From Paracoccaceae bacterium (lineage in GTDB: Bacteria > Pseudomonadota > Alphaproteobacteria > Rhodobacterales > Rhodobacteraceae), in the NCBI GenBank assembly GCA_019090405.1, contig JAHRVZ010000006.1, forward strand, positions 1 to 9,218: DNA of 9,218 bases, given 5' to 3'. The notes under the pieces were generated by a model. It was not told where the DNA came from and did not search any database. It saw only the letters and a program-made list of their open reading frames with translations. The translations under genes were made by a program, and so were the position numbers. Position 1 is the first letter of the stretch, and every line of letters begins with the position of its first letter. Shown here piece after piece: positions 1 to 6,560 of this stretch.

Positions 1-2985
1 ATCAAGGTGCTGGTCAATCAGGCCGTCGTGCAACATGCACGCGCACGAACACGGACTGGACAGGCACGCAGCGACGATCTGACAGCGGCCAGCCTTTTAT
101 GCGACAAAGCCATTGCGAAGTTTAAGCATCCGGGGACTCTGCCGGGGTCTCGGGGCGATTTGGCCCGCGCGTGGAGTCAGCGCGGAAATTTGCATTGGTC
201 GCAATCCCGTCTCAAAGAGACAAACGCAGCTTTTTCTGATCTAGCAGAGGCGCTTAGGTCGCATTCACAGGCCGATAGTATCTGGACCGATGCCGGAAAC
301 GACGCCGGAAACGATACCGGACGGGCCAACGCGATGATGGATAGTGCAATCGTGTTCAGTACACGTGCCGCCCGCAAAGTCGGAGAAGCCGCGATTAGCG
401 ACGTTGATCAAGCAATTGAATTGCTGCAGCGGGCTTTGGCTATCAAATCCAAAATTGGTGACAGGTTTGGCGCGGCACAGGTGGCTCGTAATTTGGCGAC
501 GGCACTGACTGAAAGAGCCGATCATGTTGGTGGCAAGCGTGCGCATGATGATCTTGGTTCGGCAATCCAGTTTTATACGCAGGCGGCTGACCCTTGGTCA
601 CGAACTCAGGATGCAGGCGTTTGGGCAAGTATCGCGGCAGAACACGCCGCCGCCTATTGGGCGCGCTCACAACTGGGGAATGACGCTGACAACCTGGAAG
701 ATCTGGAAACAGCGATTGCCTTGTTCAAAGAGGCCGAGGCCGTTCTGAAACTGCCTGATGATGCATATAAGATTGCCAGCTTATCGCTCAATTTTGGTCT
801 GGCTTTGGTTGCGCGGGCAGGTCTTGAGCTGCAGACCAATCAGGATGAGAAATCTGCCCTTGATCAGTTCGACCGGGCGCTTGACCTGTGGAAAGACCCA
901 TCAGACATATTGTTCGCAGCCGATGTCCGGCTTGCCAAGGCAGATTTGCTGGTAAAACGCGCGCAACGTAGCAAGGGGCATTCTGATCTTTCCATCGCGG
1001 TTGGCCTATATTCAGAAGTGTTAGACTTACATGATCCGATCGTTGAACCCAGCGAATGGATGCGCGCGGCAGAAGGCAAGGCTTTTGCGCTGTATCTGCT
1101 GGGTGCTTCTGACGCCGAAAACGCTTTGTCAGTTCTGTTGCAGACCGGGGTGCGGTTGGTTTTCACCCTTCCGGACAGAGCAAGTCAGGAAACAATATTG
1201 CGACGCCTGTCCGGCGTCGGCGACCGTCTGGCCATGCTGCGGCTACAAGCCGATGATCTTGGCGCGGCCATCATGGCAGTTTCTCTTGGCCGGGGCATCC
1301 GCGCATTGCTTGACGGTTTTTTTGATCAGTTGCATGGCCCTGCTGGCGAACTTCGTGATCGCGTGCTGAGCCTGCGCCAAAGGGTTCAGGATATGGACCA
1401 GATCCGCCAGGATCCTGCGGCCGAAAGCAATATTGCGAATGCTAAGTACACGGCAGCTCTTGATGAATTGCATACAGTACAAACCAAGCTGGAAAACATG
1501 CTGTCAGCTGAAGGAAACGGGTTTGGTTTCGTCCCCCCCGACCTTGAGACCCTGATTGCGGTCATGGACGATGATATGGCGATGGTAATCCCACTGGTAA
1601 CTGAAACGGGCGGCGCCTTTATCGTTATTTCGGGTGCAATTCCCAAAACAAATGCCGCATGGTACGCGCTGCCTGACCTTACCCCAAAGGCGCTTGAGAC
1701 GTTGTTATCCCGGTCGCAGGGCTGGACCGATGCCTACGATCAGGCATTCCGAACTGGTCCCGGCCAGTTGTGGAACCCGGCAGACAACACAGCCAAAGCA
1801 TTCATGTCTTCGTTGGAAAGGTTGATGTCAGACCTTTGGGATAGTTTGATGGGGCCATTGCATACCCATTTACTGGAACTTGGATTCAGGCTGGACAGCA
1901 CAATCATCATGGTGCCTCCGGGTCGCCTTGCTGGGGCACCTCTTGCCGCCGCGTGGCGCCTGCAAGATGACCAAAACCGCCCCTTCCTTGCTGACTGGTT
2001 TGTCTGCTTTAGTCAAAGTCCGACAGCCTGGGTATCCAGCCGTAAACAAGCGGGCGACCGACGAACAACCCATCCCTTCCTTCTTGCGATTTCAGACCCG
2101 ACCGAAGACCTTGCGGTTGCACGCATCACCCGCTTTGAAAACCGGCAGCGTCAGTCTGTCAGGATCATGGGCGCAGACACCCGCCCAGAAATCGAACCCG
2201 GCTGGAGCAATCCCGCCTGGCCTATTTTTCCTTCTGATATGCGTCTGGAACTGGCCGGCAGAGATGCCACGGTCTCGCGCGTTTCAAAAGCCATTGAGGC
2301 CGCAACCTATGCCGTGTTTTATTGCCACGGCGGGTGGGACCGCGACCAAGGCAGGCAATCGGGGCTTTTGATGGCCGCCGAGGCAGCCACCCCAGAGGCG
2401 CTTGTTGCGGATGGAACCTGGCCCGGTGAATTGCTGAATGTCGAGAGGCTGGTTTCGGAAGGTGCGGATCTTTCAAAACTTCGCGCGATTATTCTGGCGG
2501 CTTGCGAAACGGCACCCGTTGGTTTGGACCTTCCGGACGAGTTTCAGGGCTTGGGATATGGTTTGGCGCTTAAGGTGCCTGCCGTGTTGTCCACGCTTTT
2601 CCCTGTGACCCCGACAATGACCGCCTTGCTGGTGCGGGCAGTGATGACCTTGCATCTGGCCCGCACCGAAACGGAAATTGCTGAGCGTCGACCAAGTTTT
2701 CGCACTCCGTTGTCGCTTTCGGCGGCACTGGCACATGTTCAGCGCGCCGCTTGCATGGGCGGTGCCGCCGCCGTGGACCATATCGTCAGCTGGGGCACCC
2801 CCCATTTACAGCCTGCCCAATTGATGGCAGCGCAGGCCGCTCGGGCGGCAAGTCAGGCAATTACGCCGATCTCCCGCGCCGAAGCTCCAATGCAACGGCC
2901 CCGCCCCGGCCCATTAGAGACACTTGATTTTCAGGCAACGCGCCATCCATTTTATTGGGCTGCTCTGTCACTCATCGGGACTTAG
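1..2985 (+). CDS. TPR-CHAT caspase-like peptidase (5' partial)
   Basis: The reading frame is open to the left edge, so the true start is probably outside the window; the first in-frame start-like codon is GTG at 7, and residues below are numbered from it (992 residues). About residues 50-400 are alanine-rich helical repeats of TPR type, followed by a helical, coiled-coil-like linker (about 425-500). The rest is a CHAT domain: the MVPPGRLAG segment (635-643), the catalytic His774 in YCHGG, Cys833 in AACETA, and the characteristic end HPFYWAALSLIG (980-991). CHAT peptidases are clan CD (caspase/separase-like) cysteine proteases that typically sense something through the TPR part and cleave a partner protein. 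Both dyad residues are present, so it should be active. The partner is not visible and may lie upstream. The stop overlaps the convergent methyltransferase gene by 18 bp. Family assignment is firm; the biological role (defence, cell death or other signalling) is unknown. Confidence 0.88.
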   Translation: MKVLVNQAVVQHARARTRTGQARSDDLTAASLLCDKAIAKFKHPGTLPGSRGDLARAWSQRGNLHWSQSRLKETNAAFSDLAEALRSHSQADSIWTDAGNDAGNDTGRANAMMDSAIVFSTRAARKVGEAAISDVDQAIELLQRALAIKSKIGDRFGAAQVARNLATALTERADHVGGKRAHDDLGSAIQFYTQAADPWSRTQDAGVWASIAAEHAAAYWARSQLGNDADNLEDLETAIALFKEAEAVLKLPDDAYKIASLSLNFGLALVARAGLELQTNQDEKSALDQFDRALDLWKDPSDILFAADVRLAKADLLVKRAQRSKGHSDLSIAVGLYSEVLDLHDPIVEPSEWMRAAEGKAFALYLLGASDAENALSVLLQTGVRLVFTLPDRASQETILRRLSGVGDRLAMLRLQADDLGAAIMAVSLGRGIRALLDGFFDQLHGPAGELRDRVLSLRQRVQDMDQIRQDPAAESNIANAKYTAALDELHTVQTKLENMLSAEGNGFGFVPPDLETLIAVMDDDMAMVIPLVTETGGAFIVISGAIPKTNAAWYALPDLTPKALETLLSRSQGWTDAYDQAFRTGPGQLWNPADNTAKAFMSSLERLMSDLWDSLMGPLHTHLLELGFRLDSTIIMVPPGRLAGAPLAAAWRLQDDQNRPFLADWFVCFSQSPTAWVSSRKQAGDRRTTHPFLLAISDPTEDLAVARITRFENRQRQSVRIMGADTRPEIEPGWSNPAWPIFPSDMRLELAGRDATVSRVSKAIEAATYAVFYCHGGWDRDQGRQSGLLMAAEAATPEALVADGTWPGELLNVERLVSEGADLSKLRAIILAACETAPVGLDLPDEFQGLGYGLALKVPAVLSTLFPVTPTMTALLVRAVMTLHLARTETEIAERRPSFRTPLSLSAALAHVQRAACMGGAAAVDHIVSWGTPHLQPAQLMAAQAARAASQAITPISRAEAPMQRPRPGPLETLDFQATRHPFYWAALSLIGT
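289..324 (+). repeat. 12-bp micro tandem repeat inside the CHAT gene
   Basis: Three consecutive 12-base units (289-300, 301-312, 313-324) of the type GAYGCCGGAAAC; the first two differ at one base and the third is degenerate. They encode DAGN-DAGN-DTGR, probably a loop between helical repeats. This looks like a small in-frame slippage duplication rather than a functional element. Confidence 0.7.
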
Positions 2986-3756
2986 GCTTTGGCTGCTGTC
3001 CTGTGTCGACGCATATCGACCCGGGGTCATTGCCATAGTTGGGGCAGCTAATCGCGGCAACAGCATGGGTACCCTCCGTTGATAGGCCCGATAGGCGGGT
3101 CCAAATTCACGTAACAATGCGCGCTCTTCGAACCGCAGGCCGATCAGAATGTATCCCAGCATCACGATTGCAAACAGTAACCCATCGGCGGTCATATGCG
3201 GCACCGCGAACATAACCATCACAATGCCAAGTTGCAGAGGATGGCGGACAATCCGATACAGAAACGGTGTGCGAAATTGCGGTTGGCGCGTCGGGGCTTG
3301 GCCCAGATTGTCCCAGGCCTGTCGCAGGCCGGTAAACTCAAAATGATCCAGCAAGACCGTGGCAAGCCCAATAATGGCCATTCCAACGCAAAAGACCGCC
3401 AGAATACCATAAGAAACAGCCCCCTGAACATGCCAGACGGTAAAGTCGATCGGCTGCCAGAGCAGGAAAATCAGACCAAGCAAAACTGACGATTGCAAAA
3501 CATAGGTTGCGCGTTCAGCAGCCGGCGGGATTATCCTGGTCCATGTCCGTTTGAATCCGGGGCGGGCCATGATGCTGTGTACCAGCCCGAATACCGATAT
3601 CAGTATGATATCAATTGCAGCGGCTTGCGGCCATGGCAACAAATCGCCCGAACTGCGCTGCGCGTTAAAGTCCAACAAGAACGCAGCCATCCAGGCCGTG
3701 ACTCCTAAGAACAAGATATACGACAGAACGGCATAGACCAGTATCAGACGTGACAT
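2968..3756 (-). CDS. mddA: Methanethiol S-methyltransferase-like integral membrane protein
   Basis: A 262-residue polytopic membrane protein. MddA transfers a methyl group from S-adenosylmethionine to methanethiol, giving dimethyl sulfide. It belongs to the broader NnrU/isoprenylcysteine methyltransferase-like membrane fold. Family-typical segments are VHSIMARPGFKR (59-70), the AERATYVL stretch (80-87), FRTPFLYRIVRHPLQLG (161-177), RFEER (208-212) and YRAYQRRVPMLLP (222-234). Hydrophobic spans lie near 5-28, 47-63, 86-102, 117-137 and 175-206, and residues 235-262 form a short polar tail. I chose the ATG at 3756 because AAAGGAAA sits 7 nt upstream and the protein then begins with its first membrane helix; an ATG 27 codons further upstream would overlap the acetyltransferase end and add a polar extension. 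It starts 50 bp after the acetyltransferase stop on the same strand, so the two are probably co-transcribed. The substrate is assigned from remembered similarity to characterised MddA proteins; another small thiol or a lipid substrate is possible. Confidence 0.72.
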   Translation of the reverse strand: MSRLILVYAVLSYILFLGVTAWMAAFLLDFNAQRSSGDLLPWPQAAAIDIILISVFGLVHSIMARPGFKRTWTRIIPPAAERATYVLQSSVLLGLIFLLWQPIDFTVWHVQGAVSYGILAVFCVGMAIIGLATVLLDHFEFTGLRQAWDNLGQAPTRQPQFRTPFLYRIVRHPLQLGIVMVMFAVPHMTADGLLFAIVMLGYILIGLRFEERALLREFGPAYRAYQRRVPMLLPRLAAPTMAMTPGRYASTQDSSQSLSPDE

Positions 3757-3806
3757 TGAATTTTCCTTTGCAAATATCAAGAGGCGAGCGGTCGCCCGAG
3801 TTGGGA

Positions 3807-4415
3807 TCAGAAAATTTTCTTTTTCATCAGAACCCAATGGGTGTCTCTGTCTTCAAACGGTCCTTTGACGACGCCCTCGCGGGCGGTCTCATAAAACCCA
3901 AGTGACTCATAAAGTCTGAATGCTGGGTTCTTGTTGCCGACAATCAGACTCAGGTACCGGAACCCGGCTGAACGCGCGCGTTCTGTGACCTCACCAATCA
4001 GGCCGCTGGCCGCTCCCTGACCCCGAAACGCCGGATAGGTGGCGAGAATATTGATGTACCAACTGGGAACCGCCCGGGCCTCCAACGCAAGCAGGGGCTT
4101 CAAATACGACGGGACATCATCGGGTGCGGTGGCATAGCTGTCTGCCCTGAGCGGATACGAGATGATAGCGGAAATCACCTTGTTGTTCTGCAAGGCAATA
4201 TCGGCATTGCGATAGGAAAACGCGCCACTGTTGCGCTTGGCGCGTTTGCTGCCGACCTGCAGCGCGGTCTGCCCCCCTTTGCGCAGGTCTTCCCAGGTTG
4301 CAAGAGTCTGACCATCGCTGGCCATTACTGCAATGCGAGCCAGATCATCGGCTTCGTCCTTGCTGGCCGGGCAAATTGTAAAGCCAGGTGTTTTGTATTG
4401 TGGAGTATCAAACAT
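3807..4415 (-). CDS. GNAT family N-acetyltransferase
   Basis: A 202-residue soluble protein of the GNAT superfamily, which transfers acetyl from acetyl-CoA to an amine. The C-terminal half carries the fold: a strand ending in INILATYPAFRGQGAA (121-136), where R131-G-Q-G-A-A136 is the pyrophosphate-binding motif A loop, then a helix (137-149), the LSLIVGNKN strand (155-163) and the closing ARLYESLGF-like element at 166-174 (here AFRLYESLGF in context). The N-terminal 100 residues are less typical and probably shape the acceptor site. The start at 4415 has AGGA 8 nt upstream in the same AAAGGAAA context as the following gene. It is the first gene of a probable two-gene unit with the MddA-like gene, and a CAACG direct repeat lies 68 bp upstream. 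The acceptor is not predictable from sequence. Confidence 0.85.
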   Translation of the reverse strand: MFDTPQYKTPGFTICPASKDEADDLARIAVMASDGQTLATWEDLRKGGQTALQVGSKRAKRNSGAFSYRNADIALQNNKVISAIISYPLRADSYATAPDDVPSYLKPLLALEARAVPSWYINILATYPAFRGQGAASGLIGEVTERARSAGFRYLSLIVGNKNPAFRLYESLGFYETAREGVVKGPFEDRDTHWVLMKKKIF

Positions 4416-4482
4416 GAGGTCTTTCCTTTGCTAAGTTCGGTTCAGGATTACTTGATTTGGTTTTGCCTGCGCCCTGTGAGAG

Positions 4483-4503
4483 CCAGCGTTGTATTCACCG
4501 TTG
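4483..4503 (-). promoter_or_regulatory. CAACG direct repeat upstream of GNAT-mddA (putative operator)
   Basis: Read on the minus strand, CAACGGTGAATACAACG is followed by CTGG: two CAACG units starting at 4503 and 4491, a 12-bp period. The second unit starts 76 bp before the acetyltransferase ATG. The downstream part TACAACGCTGG is identical over 11 bases to the site at 8236-8246 in front of the homocysteine methyltransferase, with further partial matching beyond. It is a candidate binding site for a direct-repeat-reading regulator such as the SARP domain encoded at 6561-8180. The TACAAC could alternatively be a weak -10 element. Confidence 0.5.
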
Positions 4504-4566
4504 TTTTTGATCGCGGGTGACGTGTTAATCTCAAATTTCCAAAACAATTGGTGATTGCTGCGGACC

Positions 4567-4598
4567 CTGCCCGCGGCCTGAAACCTGGCCCCGGGCAG
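4567..4598 (-). terminator. GC-rich hairpin downstream of nitroreductase-like gene (possible terminator)
   Basis: Arms 4567-4578 and 4587-4598 pair over 12 positions with one C/C mismatch around an 8-nt loop. The hairpin lies 24 bases past the stop codon of the nitroreductase-like gene. No T-run follows on either strand, so it is not a canonical intrinsic terminator. It could be a 3'-end stabilising hairpin or a factor-dependent terminator. Confidence 0.35.
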
Positions 4599-4621
4599 TG
4601 AAATCGCACTAGCTTTGTGGA

Positions 4622-6019
4622 TCACGACCAGTTCTGGTCATTATCCCTATGGGTTCGCAGGTATGCTCCATCGTCGAAATGCGCGTTATAAAACCCGGTA
4701 TCGAGCTTGTGGGCCTGCAAATACATCAGGTTGAAGATTGCCGGCACCGTGGCCGGGAAACGCCCAAACTTGTCATAGATGTATTGCGCCATGGTCACGA
4801 CACAGTTGATCGTATCCTCGCCAATGGGTGCTGCATTGGCACGGACTGCCTCGGTCTTTTTGTAAGGACCATCCGTCGCCTCATTGAACGGCCCGCCGAC
4901 GCCGAACTTGCGTTCAACAACCGACATGACGGCGGCGCGCATGTCCGGGAAATGCGGTGGTGTGTGGCCTTCGAACACGCCTTCAAGTCCGGTCACATGC
5001 GGCAACAACGCACCTTCCGGCATGTCAAAGCGAAAGCCAAGGCCGGGCACATCCGGGTCACCGCTTGCGCCCTGAACACTAAACGGATTGATCCCGTCAT
5101 ACATCCAGCCACCCAATCCCATCGCCTGCAACATCAGCGCCCCGGCATAACAAGAGGTTGAGGTTTCAACCGTTACCTCGGTCAGGGCCAGTTGCTCGAC
5201 ATAGCTAAGCGGGAATGGGTTTTCGACATCTACGATTGACTTGAACTGATCCATACCGGGGATCGGCTGACCATTAACGTCATCAAAGATGCACGCGCCG
5301 TTTTGCACCAGATAACAAAGAGACAAAATCATGTGCTGAGCCAAGTCGGCCACCGGGATAATCAGCGTGCTGCCTGGTACGTTTGAACACCATTCATTGT
5401 GCATCTCCATATGCTGGGGCACGCTGGGGATGTTCATGCGCCCGTCGCTTAGCTTGACGATCCGAGATTTATGCGCCTTCAGATAGGCGCTCAGATCAAC
5501 ATCAGCGCCGGGGGTCGAAACCGGATGCATGTCACGGGTGCGCAAGACGTAACTGCCCGAATCATTCGTGAAAAAGACCTCGGAGGTATGAAATCCAGCC
5601 GCAGACGGAAAGGTCCGCCCGCCCGCCGCACCGGCATAATTGGGCGTCTTTGGTGCATAAAGCCGGTTATGTGGGATTAAGTTGGACCAGCCAGTATTGC
5701 CTGCCACCGTGGTCAGCAGCAACATCTGTTCCAATTCACTCAGGGCTTCGGGCGCATCCTTTGAGGTATAGGCAAGCGGCCCATCAGGGATCGACGCGCC
5801 CTTGGCAAAACGGCGTGAGCGGCGGCCATGTATAGCCTCGATCAGGGGGAAATTTGCGGCTTCAATCAGGCCTTGTGGAAGCTGCGGTAGCTTGTCGAGC
5901 ATGATCTTTCCTTTCTGTGTGAGCGTGCCAGCCGAGGCGGCAAAGCCGACGGCATTCAGCATGGCGCCGGCCCCCACCATCGAGGCGCCAAGCAATTTGC
6001 GGCGTGTTGTGTTAAGCAT
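4622..6019 (-). CDS. Tat-signal protein with nitroreductase-like fold, function unknown
   Basis: A 465-residue protein. Residues 1-30 look like a twin-arginine signal: TTRRKLLG (R6, R7) followed by a small-residue hydrophobic stretch and a possible cut after the ASA at 28-30. The mature part resembles the SagB/nitroreductase-like FMN fold: an HGRRSRRF segment (64-71), LSELEQMLLLTTVAGNTGW (93-111), a GGRTFPSAAGFH stretch (133-144) where nitroreductase-like proteins have an S-A-G segment, and a late helix ending in MLQAMGLGGW (296-305). This suggests a flavin-dependent oxidoreductase, by pattern only. The C-terminus is distinctive, with GRFPATVPA (419-427), LQAHKLDTGFY (434-444) and a GAYLRTHRDNDQNW end (451-464). 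GGAG lies 8 nt before the ATG at 6019. A second in-frame ATG at 5902 (Met40) has a strong AAAGGAAA 6 nt upstream and would give a signal-less form. It follows the DUF1127 gene by 44 bp, so they are probably co-transcribed. The substrate is unknown. Confidence 0.65.
   Translation of the reverse strand: MLNTTRRKLLGASMVGAGAMLNAVGFAASAGTLTQKGKIMLDKLPQLPQGLIEAANFPLIEAIHGRRSRRFAKGASIPDGPLAYTSKDAPEALSELEQMLLLTTVAGNTGWSNLIPHNRLYAPKTPNYAGAAGGRTFPSAAGFHTSEVFFTNDSGSYVLRTRDMHPVSTPGADVDLSAYLKAHKSRIVKLSDGRMNIPSVPQHMEMHNEWCSNVPGSTLIIPVADLAQHMILSLCYLVQNGACIFDDVNGQPIPGMDQFKSIVDVENPFPLSYVEQLALTEVTVETSTSCYAGALMLQAMGLGGWMYDGINPFSVQGASGDPDVPGLGFRFDMPEGALLPHVTGLEGVFEGHTPPHFPDMRAAVMSVVERKFGVGGPFNEATDGPYKKTEAVRANAAPIGEDTINCVVTMAQYIYDKFGRFPATVPAIFNLMYLQAHKLDTGFYNAHFDDGAYLRTHRDNDQNWS
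5900..5915 (-). promoter_or_regulatory. Internal ribosome binding site and alternative start (Met40)
   Basis: On the minus strand AAAGGAAAGATCATG precedes codon 40 of the nitroreductase-like gene. It is as good as, or better than, the GGAG in front of the first ATG, and of the same type as the sites of the acetyltransferase and MddA-like genes. Use of this start would remove the Tat signal and give a cytoplasmic 426-residue protein. Confidence 0.45.
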
Positions 6020-6063
6020 TTCCAGTTCTCCATTCAGTCGCGATACGGGTTGATTGTGTTATT

Positions 6064-6234
6064 TCACCAGGGTTGCTGCCGTCTGAGTTTTGGTGGATAT
6101 CCAACGGACGAACGTGAGACTCCGATATCGTTCAGCATTCTGTCGCTAAAACCTTGAAGCCGGGCGATTGATCTGCGTTCGGCCCGGCGATTTGCGCGGG
6201 CTTCGATCCATTTCAGTCGGAATTTTGGGGGCAT
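6064..6234 (-). CDS. DUF1127 small basic protein
   Basis: A 56-residue, strongly basic protein whose C-terminal half, ARLQGFSDRMLNDIGVSRS (24-42), is the DUF1127 (YjiS-like) signature: a short helix, then D-x-x-L-x-D-I-G-[VI]-x-R. Such proteins are common in alphaproteobacteria; some are reported to bind RNA and influence phosphate or C1 metabolism, but the role here is not known. I chose the ATG at 6234 because AAGG lies 7 nt upstream and the conserved length begins there. A longer in-frame ATG at 6411 would add 59 residues with no family resemblance and would run through the putative operator. The stop is 44 bp before the nitroreductase-like start, suggesting a two-gene unit. Confidence 0.82.
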   Translation of the reverse strand: MPPKFRLKWIEARANRRAERRSIARLQGFSDRMLNDIGVSRSSVGYPPKLRRQQPW

Positions 6235-6300
6235 TTTCTTACCTTGTTTGTTTGCTGTTTCTGAGTTGTGAAGTATTTCCAAGGCCGAAAATCCACGATT

Positions 6301-6320
6301 CTCGTTGTATTCAGCGTTGC
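6301..6320 (-). promoter_or_regulatory. CAACG direct repeat upstream of DUF1127 unit (putative operator)
   Basis: On the minus strand GCAACGCTGAATACAACGAG contains CAACG units starting at 6319 and 6307, again with a 12-bp period. It shares 16 of 17 bases (CAACG, then one variable base, then TGAATACAACG) with the site upstream of the acetyltransferase gene. The second unit begins 73 bp before the DUF1127 ATG, close to the 76 bp seen at the other minus-strand site. Confidence 0.5.
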
Positions 6321-6343
6321 AATAACCATGGTAATTTCTGGCC

Positions 6344-6358
6344 GCTGGCGTTGTATTT
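6344..6358 (-). promoter_or_regulatory. Additional TACAACG half-site
   Basis: AAATACAACGCCAGC on the minus strand repeats the AATACAACG core 46 bp upstream of the other copy. The position 12 bp further upstream has no CAACG partner, so it is a single half-site. It may be a second weak contact for the same regulator. Confidence 0.3.
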
Positions 6359-6560
6359 GAAGAAATTGGATCACAACGTCTAGGAATGTCGGGTCTGCTT
6401 ATGCAGCCCAATGCAGTCCAACAATCGCAGCGGCCACACGGCCTGAGGCACGCCTGTTGCGCACCCCAAAATCGCGTAAAATATCAGCGGATGGTCAGGT
6501 CGACCGGTTAGGTTGAAAAATCAGAGTTAGTCAGGTGACACGCTTCGGATTTGCGCAGTT

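Larger units (their letters stand above)
4416..4621. other. Intergenic region with putative promoter of GNAT-mddA unit
   Basis: This 206-bp gap holds a hairpin near the end of the upstream gene (4567-4598) and a CAACG direct repeat (4483-4503). I see no convincing sigma-70 -35/-10 pair on the minus strand. A 64-codon open frame across it (start GTG at 4625) has no ribosome binding site or recognisable protein and is not called. Confidence 0.5.
6235..6560. other. 326-bp intergenic region with putative promoter of DUF1127 unit
   Basis: No gene is evident. It holds a CAACG direct repeat (6303-6319), a further TACAACG half-site (6349-6355), a 10-bp tandem near-repeat (6401-6420, ATGCAGCCCA then ATGCAGTCCA) and a small GGCC-ACAC-GGCC hairpin near 6432-6443. 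I see no T-tailed terminator for the SARP-hydrolase gene, which ends at 6561. Confidence 0.5.

Noticed and set aside
1880..2371. 163-codon plus-strand open frame inside the CHAT gene
   Set aside because: It is out of frame with a conserved CHAT domain, and its composition is that of a shifted frame.
3757..3837. 27-residue N-terminal extension of the MddA-like protein
   Set aside because: It would overlap the end of the acetyltransferase gene, whereas the ATG at 3756 has a good ribosome binding site and begins the first membrane helix.
4483..4503. TACAAC within the repeats as an ordinary sigma-70 -10 box
   Set aside because: None of the three sites has a recognisable -35 hexamer 16-18 bp upstream, so a simple housekeeping promoter does not explain the conservation; an activator-dependent -10 remains possible.
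4431..4625. 64-codon minus-strand frame overlapping the nitroreductase-like stop codon
   Set aside because: It has a GTG start, no ribosome binding site and no recognisable protein, and it covers the hairpin and putative operator.
4649..5161. 170-codon plus-strand open frame inside the nitroreductase-like gene
   Set aside because: It is antisense to a gene with clear domain features and signal peptide, and its translation resembles no protein I know.
6235..6411. 59-residue N-terminal extension of the DUF1127 protein
   Set aside because: A good ribosome binding site precedes the ATG at 6234, the DUF1127 homology lies only downstream of it, and the extension covers the regulatory repeats.
6401..6420. 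Tandem 10-bp near-repeat ATGCAGYCCA as an operator
   Set aside because: It occurs once only, is more than 160 bp from the nearest start codon, and is not found at the other promoters.
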